Of a stretch of DNA of 64,000 bases, positions 34,618 through 42,968 are shown in pieces. The position numbers and the translations under genes were made by a program. The notes beneath the pieces were generated by a model. That model saw only the letters and a program-made list of their open reading frames with translations, made no database searches and was not told the DNA's origin. Origin of the DNA: Arenicella chitinivorans (GTDB taxonomy: Bacteria; Pseudomonadota; Gammaproteobacteria; Arenicellales; Arenicellaceae). Every line of letters begins with the position of its first letter. Positions within the stretch are counted from its first letter, which is position 1. Location of the stretch: NCBI RefSeq assembly GCF_014651515.1, contig NZ_BMXA01000006.1:156804-220803 (forward strand), in the 5' to 3' direction.

Positions 34618-36096
34618 CTATTCGCTCGGCATCAGCGGTGATATATCCCCAGCGGTAATGGTAATGTCCATCACGCCCTGATTCGGTTGCCAATCAGACG
34701 TACCCAGCTGCAAACCGTCGTTATGGTACGGCGTAACTCGATACTCAAACGCCGCCCCCGATGTGCTGTCGCGATCGGCATACAAAGTCGCGCTGCTCAA
34801 AGTTTCATTGGCGCGCAGGGTAAAATTACGTACTTCTGCGAGATCGTTACTGGCTGAAAAATGGCTGCTCTTGACTTCAACCAATATTTTGAACAGGGAA
34901 AATTGGTCAAACACATTTGGAATCGCTTCGATTGGCAACTCCACACGACTGGCTTGCGCTGGTGATACGAGAATCGTGCGCTCGACTGCGTTCAGGCAAG
35001 CGTCACAGGTCACGCGCTCAAAATTCGGCCAAGCGGAAACGACGTCACCCAGTGAGGCCACTAAATCATTAAAGCCTTTATCGGTCTTACCGCGCCCCCC
35101 TGCATCAATCACCACCGGTTTCGCTAACGGCACAAAGTGACGCTTTAACTGGTTCTCTGACGCGGCTTTGGCGTACACCACAATGCCCGACATCAGTACC
35201 GGATACGGACTCAGGTTTTCAATCACATCGTTGGCGGCCACCGTCGTTACATCGCTCAGCCAATCGCCAGCAAAGTCGGTGAAACTAATGATGAACGGAA
35301 CCACCAACTGAAAGCTGTTGTTATTAGTTTTAAACACAATATCGCCCGCCAACCCGCCGCTTCGAATCGACGCCACGACGTCCTCTTTCTGGCTTTGCGT
35401 CATCGATGCCTGCACCCGAATAGTATCCCCAACACGCTGTGGTTGATTGATGATGTGAATGTTCTCTTCTGGAATGATCGAACTCAGCCCTGCCAAGTTG
35501 ATGGTGACATCAGAGATCGGCAATCGTTGTAGGTTTACAGGTTTGTCGTTCGCAGGTTTGATTGCGTAATCCGCCAAGGATTGCAACAGTGGTATCGCGC
35601 CATCAAGCTGTCTCGGCACGAGCGTGAAACTCATCATCACGGTTTGTTCAGCCAGGTCGTCACTTAAGGTTCTGTGTAAAAAGTTTATCTCAAATCCATC
35701 GGTACGGTCGTAGTTCAGCAAATAGCCCGCCGGATAAAAATAGTAGGTGTTCAGCGACGTGTGATCGCGTATTAGTTCATCTGAAAATGGAATATGGTGC
35801 TCGAAATCAGCGCGAATATGACGCGGCGAGAGCGCTTCGAATCGATCCGCCAAATACATCGGGCTGATCTCATTGTTCGGACCGGAAGGCTCACCATCAG
35901 CTTGTTTATCGGTGGCAGGCGGTGTTGCTTTTAATTGCAACAACTGTGCCCGCGCCGGTTTAAAATTCACTGTATTAATTACACGCAGGTCTTTCACTGC
36001 CAGTTTGGCAATGGGCTGAGTCGTGTCAGCCAGAGATTGCGTTGCACAGAGCGCCAGCACCACCACGCTGACCAGACACCAAATTCGCTTAACCAT
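34618..36096 (-). CDS. Secreted paralogue family protein 6, divergent
   Basis: I chose ATG 36096 because AGGAG lies seven bases upstream and the signal peptide begins there (MVKRIWCLVSVVVLALC, cleavage after SLA). An ATG at 36117 overlapping the previous stop (TAATG) is the alternative and adds seven residues. The protein has 492 residues. The family pattern is weak: NTYYFYPAGYLLNY (about 120) resembles the YLP segment. The C-terminal domain aligns best (FSLFKILVEVKSS, about 395, then AAFEYRVTPYHNDG), ending in ITITAGDISPLMPSE. A CDACL motif (about 360) supplies two cysteines. Membership of the family rests mainly on the C-terminal domain and operon position. Confidence 0.6.
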   Translation of the reverse strand: MVKRIWCLVSVVVLALCATQSLADTTQPIAKLAVKDLRVINTVNFKPARAQLLQLKATPPATDKQADGEPSGPNNEISPMYLADRFEALSPRHIRADFEHHIPFSDELIRDHTSLNTYYFYPAGYLLNYDRTDGFEINFLHRTLSDDLAEQTVMMSFTLVPRQLDGAIPLLQSLADYAIKPANDKPVNLQRLPISDVTINLAGLSSIIPEENIHIINQPQRVGDTIRVQASMTQSQKEDVVASIRSGGLAGDIVFKTNNNSFQLVVPFIISFTDFAGDWLSDVTTVAANDVIENLSPYPVLMSGIVVYAKAASENQLKRHFVPLAKPVVIDAGGRGKTDKGFNDLVASLGDVVSAWPNFERVTCDACLNAVERTILVSPAQASRVELPIEAIPNVFDQFSLFKILVEVKSSHFSASNDLAEVRNFTLRANETLSSATLYADRDSTSGAAFEYRVTPYHNDGLQLGTSDWQPNQGVMDITITAGDISPLMPSE

Positions 36097-36116
36097 CACT
36101 ATTCTCCTGAGTTCCA

Positions 36117-37085
36117 TTACCGGCAGCTGACAATCGCCTGGGTAACGCTCTTGTTCTGTTGGATCGCCTGTTTAAAGCACGCGGTGACTTGCTGAGCATT
36201 GTTCGTACCAGCACACAGTTTGCTGGCCTCTCGCCATGTCACTCTGTGTTTTGACTTTTTGCCCCACTGCGACCCCTTATGCAAAACATAGCTGAAACAG
36301 TTTCCGGGGGAATATGCCGAGGTCGTTCCTTCGCAAAGCTGCTTTATATTCTCAGGATTCCATTTTTTACTCTTGCCCGCTGCATCCCAGGCAATCCGCC
36401 CCTGCACATAGTTGTAGCACTCGGTTTCTTTAAGTTGTTTAGCCGGTTTTAATGTTCCCGGAAGAATGACACCGGTTAGAACTGGAGGGGTCTTGCTGTT
36501 GCGGCCCGAGCACACATCAATCGCGTCATTCAATGTGCGTTTGCCCTTCAGTTTTGACTTCAGACAATTGATTGGCTTGGTGGCACTGTTGGTGCCCTGA
36601 CACAAACGTGAAGCAAGACTCCAGCTCATTGTGTCTTGCACGCGCTTACCCCAGGCGGCACCATGAAACATCGCCGTGTTGAAGCAGCTCGGAGGGGCAG
36701 AACCGAGCGTCGTGCCTTGGCACAAACTACGAATTGAACTTGGGTTCCAACTCGTGTTGCCTGCCGCATTCCAAGCTTGCTTGCCTTGCACTCGATCGAA
36801 ACATTCCTGCTCTGCGCTGACTGACGAGTGATTGTTAGTGTCGGTATGTAATGAATAAAACACATCCGGCTCCGGAAGTGCCACACCGTGGAATATCAAA
36901 CTGGTTTCCTGTGCTGGTAACTCTGAATTCTGCTCTTGCGGGAGCAACCCAGCCTCCTCGGCCTTTTGTTCGGCAAAGTCCTTTAATGCATTCAACAACA
37001 ACTCTTCAATGTCCTGTGCTGTTGCTGGAGCGGAACACAGCGTCAATATTGCCAGCATGGCGCAGCAACGAAACCTCGTTAGCAT
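36117..37085 (-). CDS. Secreted cysteine-repeat protein (duplicated three-unit block)
   Basis: This 322-residue protein has a signal peptide (MLTRFRCCAMLAILTL, cleavage after ATA) behind the strongest ribosome site of the region, AAGGAGG. After a helical start of about 70 residues come six cysteine units that fall into two blocks, A-B-C and D-E-F. A matches D (both Cys-F/Y...VQG-x-x-AW-x-AAG...W-N-P, ending LC-x-GTT). B matches E (GxxWGK...W-x-x-AS-x-LC-x-GTN). C matches F (short). Each unit has a cysteine at its start and another before GT, so two-disulphide hairpins are plausible. The block was evidently duplicated as a whole. It is the first gene of the eight-gene operon, and its stop overlaps a start codon of the next gene. 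I do not recognise the repeat and propose no function. Confidence 0.75.
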   Translation of the reverse strand: MLTRFRCCAMLAILTLCSAPATAQDIEELLLNALKDFAEQKAEEAGLLPQEQNSELPAQETSLIFHGVALPEPDVFYSLHTDTNNHSSVSAEQECFDRVQGKQAWNAAGNTSWNPSSIRSLCQGTTLGSAPPSCFNTAMFHGAAWGKRVQDTMSWSLASRLCQGTNSATKPINCLKSKLKGKRTLNDAIDVCSGRNSKTPPVLTGVILPGTLKPAKQLKETECYNYVQGRIAWDAAGKSKKWNPENIKQLCEGTTSAYSPGNCFSYVLHKGSQWGKKSKHRVTWREASKLCAGTNNAQQVTACFKQAIQQNKSVTQAIVSCR

Positions 37086-37259
37086 GGCGAACCTCCTTGG
37101 TCAGATTTAGCGTGACAGACTCGACATCGCTGAGCGTCTTGCGCAACGAGTTAAGACTGTTTACTAATTAGTGCGGACCGAAGGAGAGGACTCTCAGTCA
37201 ATATTGGTGATACCGGGGCATCAAATTGAATGGTATGCGCGCTAGTTTAGCGTGCTTGA

Positions 37260-37766
37260 TTAGGCAAAATCGTCACAACAGCGGAGCGTGCCGGTTACAG
37301 CACCTTGGTAATCGCCCAACTCGGAACCTGCGTCTATGGGCGTTTGCGTTGCGATAAACTGAGATACCTGCTCGCAGACAAGTTGTCCGCCACAGGATTG
37401 CACGATGATTAGATCACCAGAGATTTGGTTGGCTGCCACGTCGATCGTGCCGCTAAATTGAATATCCACATCGAGATCGTTGCCTCCTTGACACTCATCA
37501 ATGCGGCTCGCGTCACTGCCATCAAAACGATTACCACTGCGCGTCACCACAATCGGGCCTTGGACTTCATTCGCGGTCACAGTAATGGTGATCGACTCAT
37601 TGACCGTGCTTTCGGAGAATCCGGAGCAACTGGTTTGTGCATGGGCTGGGGTAATCACGGCGTTAATCAACGGGGTACGCCATGTCTCGGGCATGAATCC
37701 CAGCACCAGACCAGTGCCAACAACCGGTTTAAGAACGTCCCTGCGTGAGAATTTTGATCCTTTCAT
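37260..37766 (-). CDS. Tat-exported small protein, unknown function
   Basis: This 168-residue protein begins with a twin-arginine signal: SRRDVLKPVVGTGLVLG (residues 7-23), then a cleavage region ending AHA near residue 44. Tat export suggests that the mature protein folds, or takes up a cofactor, in the cytoplasm, or depends on cysteine pairing there. The mature part of about 125 residues is beta-rich, with six cysteines (CSGF, DECQ, QSCGGQLVCE, LRCCDD), consistent with disulphides and a small beta-barrel or sandwich. It lies 174 bp before the operon that starts at 37085 on the same strand. No clear terminator separates them, so it could be the true first gene. It is not recognised as any named family. 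Confidence 0.65.
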   Translation of the reverse strand: MKGSKFSRRDVLKPVVGTGLVLGFMPETWRTPLINAVITPAHAQTSCSGFSESTVNESITITVTANEVQGPIVVTRSGNRFDGSDASRIDECQGGNDLDVDIQFSGTIDVAANQISGDLIIVQSCGGQLVCEQVSQFIATQTPIDAGSELGDYQGAVTGTLRCCDDFA

Positions 37767-37861
37767 GGTAACAGTGTGAATCAGTCGAGGTAGGAAAAGA
37801 AACTATACCTGTTCGGGCATGAAATCCCAAGTTTTGGATCCCGGCGTGATCACCGCGAGCA

Positions 37862-38821
37862 TTAAGTCACAATCGATGCGGTTAGCGTGAGTTGATGAGA
37901 CTCACCTGGAGCCAACGAAATTACATCGTTAAACGCGTTAGCCGTCTCGACGCACACCATGCTCTGATAATCATCCTCGTTGAACTGAGACAAACGCTGC
38001 GACTTCTCAATCCACGGATTCCAAACGATGGCGGAGTCACTCCCTCTCGACAGGAGTTCGATGTCTCGTTTAGGCGTCTGTATTACCAGCGGCGTTAAAC
38101 CTGCGCCTGGCTGTGCAAAATAGATTCGATCTACCTCTGTATCAAAATTTACTGCACCTTGTTGATGCTTTATTGCCCCACCGTCGAGTATATCAACGTA
38201 AGATACGGCATCTAATCCCTGCACGTCGGTCTGATAGATATCCGACACCGCAAAGTAACTGTGCAACGCACTGGTAAACGTTAGATTGGCGCGACTATCG
38301 GTATTTTTAGCCACCAAGTGCATGGATAAACAACTGCCAATCTCGATTCGCAGAGTCAGCTCGAACGCGCACGCCAACATGGTCTGAGTCGCAGGAGAGT
38401 CGCATAGGCGCAACTCAAGAGCGGTGCGTGCATCGGTCAAACTTTCAACACGCAGCAATTCCCACTCCAGGGTGCGCACGAAGCCATGCTGGGGCGCGCT
38501 TGCAATTGGTATACCGCAAAGACTCTGGACCGAGCTGACATTGTTCGCCAAAGGGCCAAACCACGGCCAGCAAATTGGCACACCGCCGCGCAATGGAACA
38601 CCTTGTTTGTAAACTACGGCATCACTGCACCAGATTACAGGGTCATGACCGCTCGGCGTATACTCAAGTAATTGTGCGCCCTGCAATAACAGTGTGGCCG
38701 AACCGTGCGAGTTGTCGACGCACAAGCCGAGCAAATCACCTTTGCGAAAAAAAGTCGCATCGACGCACTCGGCAAAGCGGGTTCGTAGTCGATCCAGTTG
38801 AGTATCGATTTTTTTATTCAC
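37862..38821 (-). CDS. yeaD: D-hexose-6-phosphate mutarotase-like protein (YeaD family)
   Basis: This cytoplasmic enzyme of 319 residues is expected to interconvert alpha and beta anomers of glucose-6-phosphate-type sugars. It shows the family's hallmark segment near the N-terminus, GAQLLEYTPSGHDPVIW, then PLRGGVPICWPWFGP (about 75-90). A central FTSALHSYFAVSDI motif follows, with its catalytic histidine near residue 195. Near the C-terminus are NPWIEKS and a glutamate in MVCVETANA, matching the mutarotase active-site arrangement. It starts at a GTG (38821) with no obvious strong ribosome site. Length matches the family. The gene is a housekeeping island between secreted-protein genes, and no operon partner is evident. 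Confidence 0.88.
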   Translation of the reverse strand: MNKKIDTQLDRLRTRFAECVDATFFRKGDLLGLCVDNSHGSATLLLQGAQLLEYTPSGHDPVIWCSDAVVYKQGVPLRGGVPICWPWFGPLANNVSSVQSLCGIPIASAPQHGFVRTLEWELLRVESLTDARTALELRLCDSPATQTMLACAFELTLRIEIGSCLSMHLVAKNTDSRANLTFTSALHSYFAVSDIYQTDVQGLDAVSYVDILDGGAIKHQQGAVNFDTEVDRIYFAQPGAGLTPLVIQTPKRDIELLSRGSDSAIVWNPWIEKSQRLSQFNEDDYQSMVCVETANAFNDVISLAPGESHQLTLTASIVT

Positions 38822-39446
38822 AAGCTGAAATAACTAACCAGTGGCAGTAATTTGTTGATGACGTGATCTGTGGAGTGTAAACCATTTCCGAGCGCACTTG
38901 CGATCCCAATAATCGCTGGTAGATCCATGTTCTACCGGATGGAGCACACACCGCAGTACACGGACGTATAGGCGCGTGGTTTTCATGTCGTTTCGATTTG
39001 CGGTTAAGTCGCTCCTCACAACCTTCGCCAGACTGACAATACGCTACCTTCTCGCCTTCACGACGGCTGTGACTAGAACTCACTATGCCGCAAGCGTATG
39101 CAGTGATAGTAAGGCGTCAGGTATCCGAGCCACTTCCACAGCGACCGAATCAAAGACAATTTTGTGTCTTCATAAGTTGAAATTGTAGACTGGTTAATGC
39201 GCGACTACTGAAATGCGCTATAATCGGCCGCTGTTGCCGCTCCAGACCAAAATGTTGGCTACATTAAAGGGCACCTAGACTCGACTCAGTTTGTGCTCGC
39301 CAACTCAACGGACTCAATGCAGGTCGCTTAAGCTAAACCAGCGATGCAACTCACCATGACTCTAAACTCGTGACAGCTGCCGAACTCACTTGACGCACTT
39401 TGAGGCCTGACTGGGAATCCTGTCCGACAGACTAAGCTCGTTAATT
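38822..39446. other. Gap between divergent genes, with a possible promoter
   Basis: This 625-bp stretch between divergent genes has no convincing gene. Short frames here lack ribosome sites and signal peptides. A TATAAT hexamer at 39219-39224 reads toward the SGNH gene but has no convincing -35 box. If used, it would give a leader of about 215 nt. No tRNA, riboswitch or terminator was recognised. Confidence 0.4.
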
Positions 39447-40067
39447 ATGCATCGTAAATTCTTACAACTCTCGTCTCAGCTCACCGTATTTCTACTTCTG
39501 ATCGCTTGCGGAGGTGGCGGATCTGATAGCGGCGGCGGACAAGCGCCGCCCCCACCTGCACCTAAAACCACCGTGGTCGCTATTGGCGACAGTATTGGAA
39601 ACGGTTTTGATATTGCGACACCCTGGCCGTCAATTCTCGGTGGTAAAATCGACCGTGAAGTGATTAATATGTCCGTCACCAACGAGCGAACGGGATTCGG
39701 CGTTACCGTGATTGACCAATTGATTGACCAACACAATCCGAGCCATGTCTTCATTTTGCTTGGGACCAATGATGCCTTGAGAAACGAGTCGCTATCCGGC
39801 GCAGTCAACAATTTGCAGACCATGGTGAATATTGCGCGATCTCGTGACGTCATCCCCATCGTTGGTACCATCCCACCATTGACCATTGGAGTGCAGGAAA
39901 ACCGCAATACAGACGTAATCAATCGCGGCATTCGTCAGCTCAGTAATGCCGTAATAGCCCCAGTTCGAAGCGCGATCGGCAATGGCAGTACCATTGTTGA
40001 TGGCGTGCACCCGAACCAAGAAGGCCAAGAGCTAATCGCCGACGCCTTCGCGAGTGTATACCCGTAA
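39447..40067 (+). CDS. SGNH-hydrolase lipoprotein
   Basis: A 206-residue lipoprotein with lipobox LIAC (the lipidated cysteine near residue 21) and a short Gly/Pro-rich linker (GGGGSDSGGG...PPPPAP). An SGNH/GDSL hydrolase domain follows. Block I is AIGDSIGNG (catalytic serine about residue 49), block III has the GTND motif (about 111), and block V is DGVHPN with Asp and His about residue 189. The glycine between them is NMSVTNERTGFG. Family members are esterases, acyl hydrolases or carbohydrate deacetylases. Position on the outer membrane or in the periplasm suggests action on lipid or polysaccharide, substrate unknown. It is close to the TAP-like group of arylesterase-type lipoproteins. The start has only a weak ribosome site. 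Confidence 0.85.
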   Translation: MHRKFLQLSSQLTVFLLLIACGGGGSDSGGGQAPPPPAPKTTVVAIGDSIGNGFDIATPWPSILGGKIDREVINMSVTNERTGFGVTVIDQLIDQHNPSHVFILLGTNDALRNESLSGAVNNLQTMVNIARSRDVIPIVGTIPPLTIGVQENRNTDVINRGIRQLSNAVIAPVRSAIGNGSTIVDGVHPNQEGQELIADAFASVYP

Positions 40068-40100
40068 GCGTTCGTGAATGCCAGCTAGCGTTACCACGCC

Positions 40101-41885
40101 TTAACTGCCCGGCTGATTCGGCGTGGCAATAGCGGGTACATTGCTATTACAGTTGGTATTCGAATCGGCGAAAATCAGCGCATCGTTTTGGTAGGCAGTG
40201 CCATTGGCAAACGTGTCATCGTAGCGGCAATCAGAGTCAACGCCATTATAGAGATTGTCGCGGGCGAAGATATTAGTGCCGCCTAAGCGTATTTGCGCAC
40301 CATCGGAGACCGGGTCGTCGAAAAACTGGTTTCCATAGATACCGGAGTACTGATGACCACTGCGAAATTCAACGAAGGACGCGGAATCATGTTCTGGTGC
40401 CTGACTCGCTTCATTGAAGCGGCTGTCCAGCACCATATTGTAGCGATTACTCCATCGCGCTGTCGCAACCATATTACGCAACTGCGCCCCACTGCCAAAA
40501 TCTTCTGGGTCGGCGATTAGGCTGCTCTGTACAGAGGTTTCCAACAGACGGAGTGTAATTCGTGATTTGGGACCATTCTCGCCGATATGCTCGCCACGAA
40601 ACCAGACGTTCGACACCACCAGCCCCCAGGCACCTTGGATACGAAAATTGTGCCCAGACGCAGTTTTCAAGTCAACGCCGGCTGCGCCACTATTAATCAA
40701 TCCGCACTCTATATAACAATTCATATTCACACCAGCAAGGTTACTGGGATGCGACCTCGCCACCGTATCGGTCACGAAGACCCCATATGGGTAAGGTATA
40801 TTGGCGCAATCGAGATCTGCATTTTGCGTACAGGCACGCCCGAAATTACCCAACTCGAATTCTCCGTCGTAACTCGGGTCGCTCGACCAGTCCAGATCCA
40901 AATCGTGCCAGGTAACCAATGTTGACGCCATCCCACCACCCGCACTACCGAGTCGCAAACCCGTCACCGTTACGTCGTATGCCCAGCCCTGACTGATGTG
41001 TCCATTCACATCTCGACTGAGGTCAGGATAGTTAACTAAATCCGCATTCGATGGCACACCGTCATTGCAACTACTGTCGACGCCAACTCGCACCGACGGT
41101 AAAAATGGCCGCTGCTCGCCCTCACCAAACGCGTCGAGCAACACAGTCGACTCCTGATACCCAATACAGGCGCTGGCAAACGATTCGCCGCGTCGAAATC
41201 GCACACGTTTACCACTAAACTCGCCAACATCAGGGGTCTGATTAAGCTGCGTACCTTCACAACCGGTAAAATCACCCGTTGTCGAAATACAGAGGGTATC
41301 GGCCGCGCTATAGTAATGATCAGAACCAGAAATGGTCACGGTCAGAAAATCATCGGCATACTCGCCCGCTGGGTTCTGTACCCTTACCCCAACTTGGTAG
41401 GTACACACACCACTCTGATAACGCGACGACTCCGGCGTGCAGATAAAGGTATGGATCGCGCGTGGTGATCCACTGACCTGATGATTCTTACTGCCGCCAG
41501 TGGTGGCATACGCGCCGGAATCAGGGTCATCAAAATGAAAATGGTAGGCCAAACGACCGTAGCGATGCTGCAACGATTCGTCAGCAATGTCGTTCGACTG
41601 ATGGGCTGAAAAATAGACGGTTTCAGGGGACACACCATGCACACGTGTCAGTGACTGCAACGTCGCCGTCACCGGTCCGCTCGGCTCAAGCTCAGGTTGG
41701 TCATCCAGTAAAAGTAGCGTAATGGATGGTAATGCACCTTGCGCGTTAGCAAGTGCCAGCGGAGATACCGACAGCAGCACCAAGACGAGTAACAGTTTGA
41801 AATACGGTCCTATAGGTGGTCGATAGTAGAGAGGCGGTCGATAATCGAGCTGATTTAGGCAAGAAAACAAAGTTATTTTAATCAT
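40101..41885 (-). CDS. Secreted beta-helix-like protein
   Basis: A 594-residue protein. Its start has a GAGAGG ribosome site. The signal peptide core (FKLLLVLVLLSVSPLALA, about 29-46) is preceded by an unusually long N-terminal part containing a near-perfect YRPP repeat. A PKD-like or similar beta domain follows (about 60-190), then a right-handed beta-helix-like region (about 210-590) with repeating short strands and asparagines (FRIQGAWGLVVSNVWF, FEEHIGEN-like turns, YSGIYGNQF). Many cysteines in CxxC- and CxxxxC-like spacing suggest disulphides. Beta-helix proteins of this type are often polysaccharide lyases, but no catalytic motif is clear. It is the last of a minus-strand row of secreted-protein genes. 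Confidence 0.65.
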   Translation of the reverse strand: MIKITLFSCLNQLDYRPPLYYRPPIGPYFKLLLVLVLLSVSPLALANAQGALPSITLLLLDDQPELEPSGPVTATLQSLTRVHGVSPETVYFSAHQSNDIADESLQHRYGRLAYHFHFDDPDSGAYATTGGSKNHQVSGSPRAIHTFICTPESSRYQSGVCTYQVGVRVQNPAGEYADDFLTVTISGSDHYYSAADTLCISTTGDFTGCEGTQLNQTPDVGEFSGKRVRFRRGESFASACIGYQESTVLLDAFGEGEQRPFLPSVRVGVDSSCNDGVPSNADLVNYPDLSRDVNGHISQGWAYDVTVTGLRLGSAGGGMASTLVTWHDLDLDWSSDPSYDGEFELGNFGRACTQNADLDCANIPYPYGVFVTDTVARSHPSNLAGVNMNCYIECGLINSGAAGVDLKTASGHNFRIQGAWGLVVSNVWFRGEHIGENGPKSRITLRLLETSVQSSLIADPEDFGSGAQLRNMVATARWSNRYNMVLDSRFNEASQAPEHDSASFVEFRSGHQYSGIYGNQFFDDPVSDGAQIRLGGTNIFARDNLYNGVDSDCRYDDTFANGTAYQNDALIFADSNTNCNSNVPAIATPNQPGS

Positions 41886-41931
41886 TAGACCCTCTCAGCC
41901 CGATGTATCTTCCGGTGAGTTGTTCACGACC

Positions 41932-42390
41932 CTAAGAGTCATCTCCGCCATGGACAAGGCAACCAATTTTGCAAGCAGCACGATTAACTCCAGCGCCACC
42001 ACCAACGCCGGGGTACTCGTCATCACAAGCGCCCATGCAGCTCGCAATACCACCCTCTGCGCCACCCGGGCCATTCGCGAATGCATTCAGATCATCATTC
42101 AGTCTCGCATAGCGCACGATATAGCCAGTGGCAGGCACGGTGTCGCCGGCACTCATCAAACGTTTATTCAAGCTCTTATAGCGCTTTACCAGCTCGCGCT
42201 TTTGTTTTCCCTTGACCTGCTTGGTTTTTCTAAGTTTGTGCTTAGTGTTGGCGCGGTTGACTTGCTTTTTCAGCTCCGACACTTTGGCTGCTGGATTGGT
42301 TCGCTTCGATTGATCGTCAGCCAACCCTTGGCCTGCACTGACACTGAAAAGCACCGCCGCAATGGCGATAAGTTTTATACTCCTGTTCAT
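41932..42390 (-). CDS. Small secreted protein with paired CxxxC motifs
   Basis: A 152-residue protein behind an excellent AAAGGAGG site. It has a signal peptide (residues 1-24, cleavage after GLA), a strongly basic central helix region (about 35-75, many K and R), and a glycine-rich C-terminus with two CxxxC motifs (CMGAC and CKIGC). Twin CxxxC motifs can pair as two disulphides in a helical hairpin, as in coiled-coil-helix proteins. This is inference from spacing. The high lysine/arginine content suggests binding to acidic polymer or nucleic acid. No family was recognised. It lies 69 bp after the neighbouring small secreted protein. Confidence 0.6.
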   Translation of the reverse strand: MNRSIKLIAIAAVLFSVSAGQGLADDQSKRTNPAAKVSELKKQVNRANTKHKLRKTKQVKGKQKRELVKRYKSLNKRLMSAGDTVPATGYIVRYARLNDDLNAFANGPGGAEGGIASCMGACDDEYPGVGGGAGVNRAACKIGCLVHGGDDS

Positions 42391-42459
42391 GGCTTGCCTC
42401 CTTTAAAAATCAATTATATTAATGGGTTAATAACCAACGCTGGGTGAGTCAACCCGACG

Positions 42460-42864
42460 TTAACTCTTGGGTAGATAGAAAGATTGCGAGCTATTACCAA
42501 TAAACGTACATTCGCCTGCTTTGTCCCAATGAAACACGATGTACGAATAGGTAGTAATTGCGCTGATGGCGGCCACCATGGCGGGGTTGTCCGTTTCGCA
42601 GAAGGCACCGACCTCCATCGCGGAACTGTTGGCTTGGCAAAAGCCATATTGGATAACTTCATTACCCGATAGGTAATGCCGTACCCCACAACCGATCAAG
42701 GCTTTGTCATCATCGGCGTGACGCACGGTAAACATATCGCCTGAAGCCTGCCGTGCTTCTAGATCGATTTTTAGTTCGGCTGGCTGATAATCACCACAGT
42801 ACGCCGCACTGCTGAACCACAGCAGACTTAAGAGCATCACTACATTACGCAAACAAGTATTCAT
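42460..42864 (-). CDS. Small secreted protein, unknown function
   Basis: A 134-residue protein with a CGGAGA site before its ATG and a signal peptide (residues 1-22, cleavage after AAYC or near GDYQ). The mature part has about 110 residues with four further cysteines (GCGVRH, GFCQAN, AFCETD, ECTFIG), so two disulphides are likely. Strand-rich with an acidic start (ELKIDLEARQASGD). No enzyme motif or named family was found. It lies just upstream of the CxxxC protein on the same strand and is probably co-transcribed. Confidence 0.6.
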   Translation of the reverse strand: MNTCLRNVVMLLSLLWFSSAAYCGDYQPAELKIDLEARQASGDMFTVRHADDDKALIGCGVRHYLSGNEVIQYGFCQANSSAMEVGAFCETDNPAMVAAISAITTYSYIVFHWDKAGECTFIGNSSQSFYLPKS

Positions 42865-42968
42865 ATCGTCATTCTCCGATCACCATGATCCGCAAAGGTT
42901 TTAGGGTGTTGTTCCGCTTTCTGTACACTTTTCAATTATTTGGTAGACTATTTTTTATAAAAATATGT

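Noticed and set aside
38814..39083. Possible 89-codon gene in the intergenic stretch
   Set aside because: No ribosome site, no signal or motif, and odd composition.
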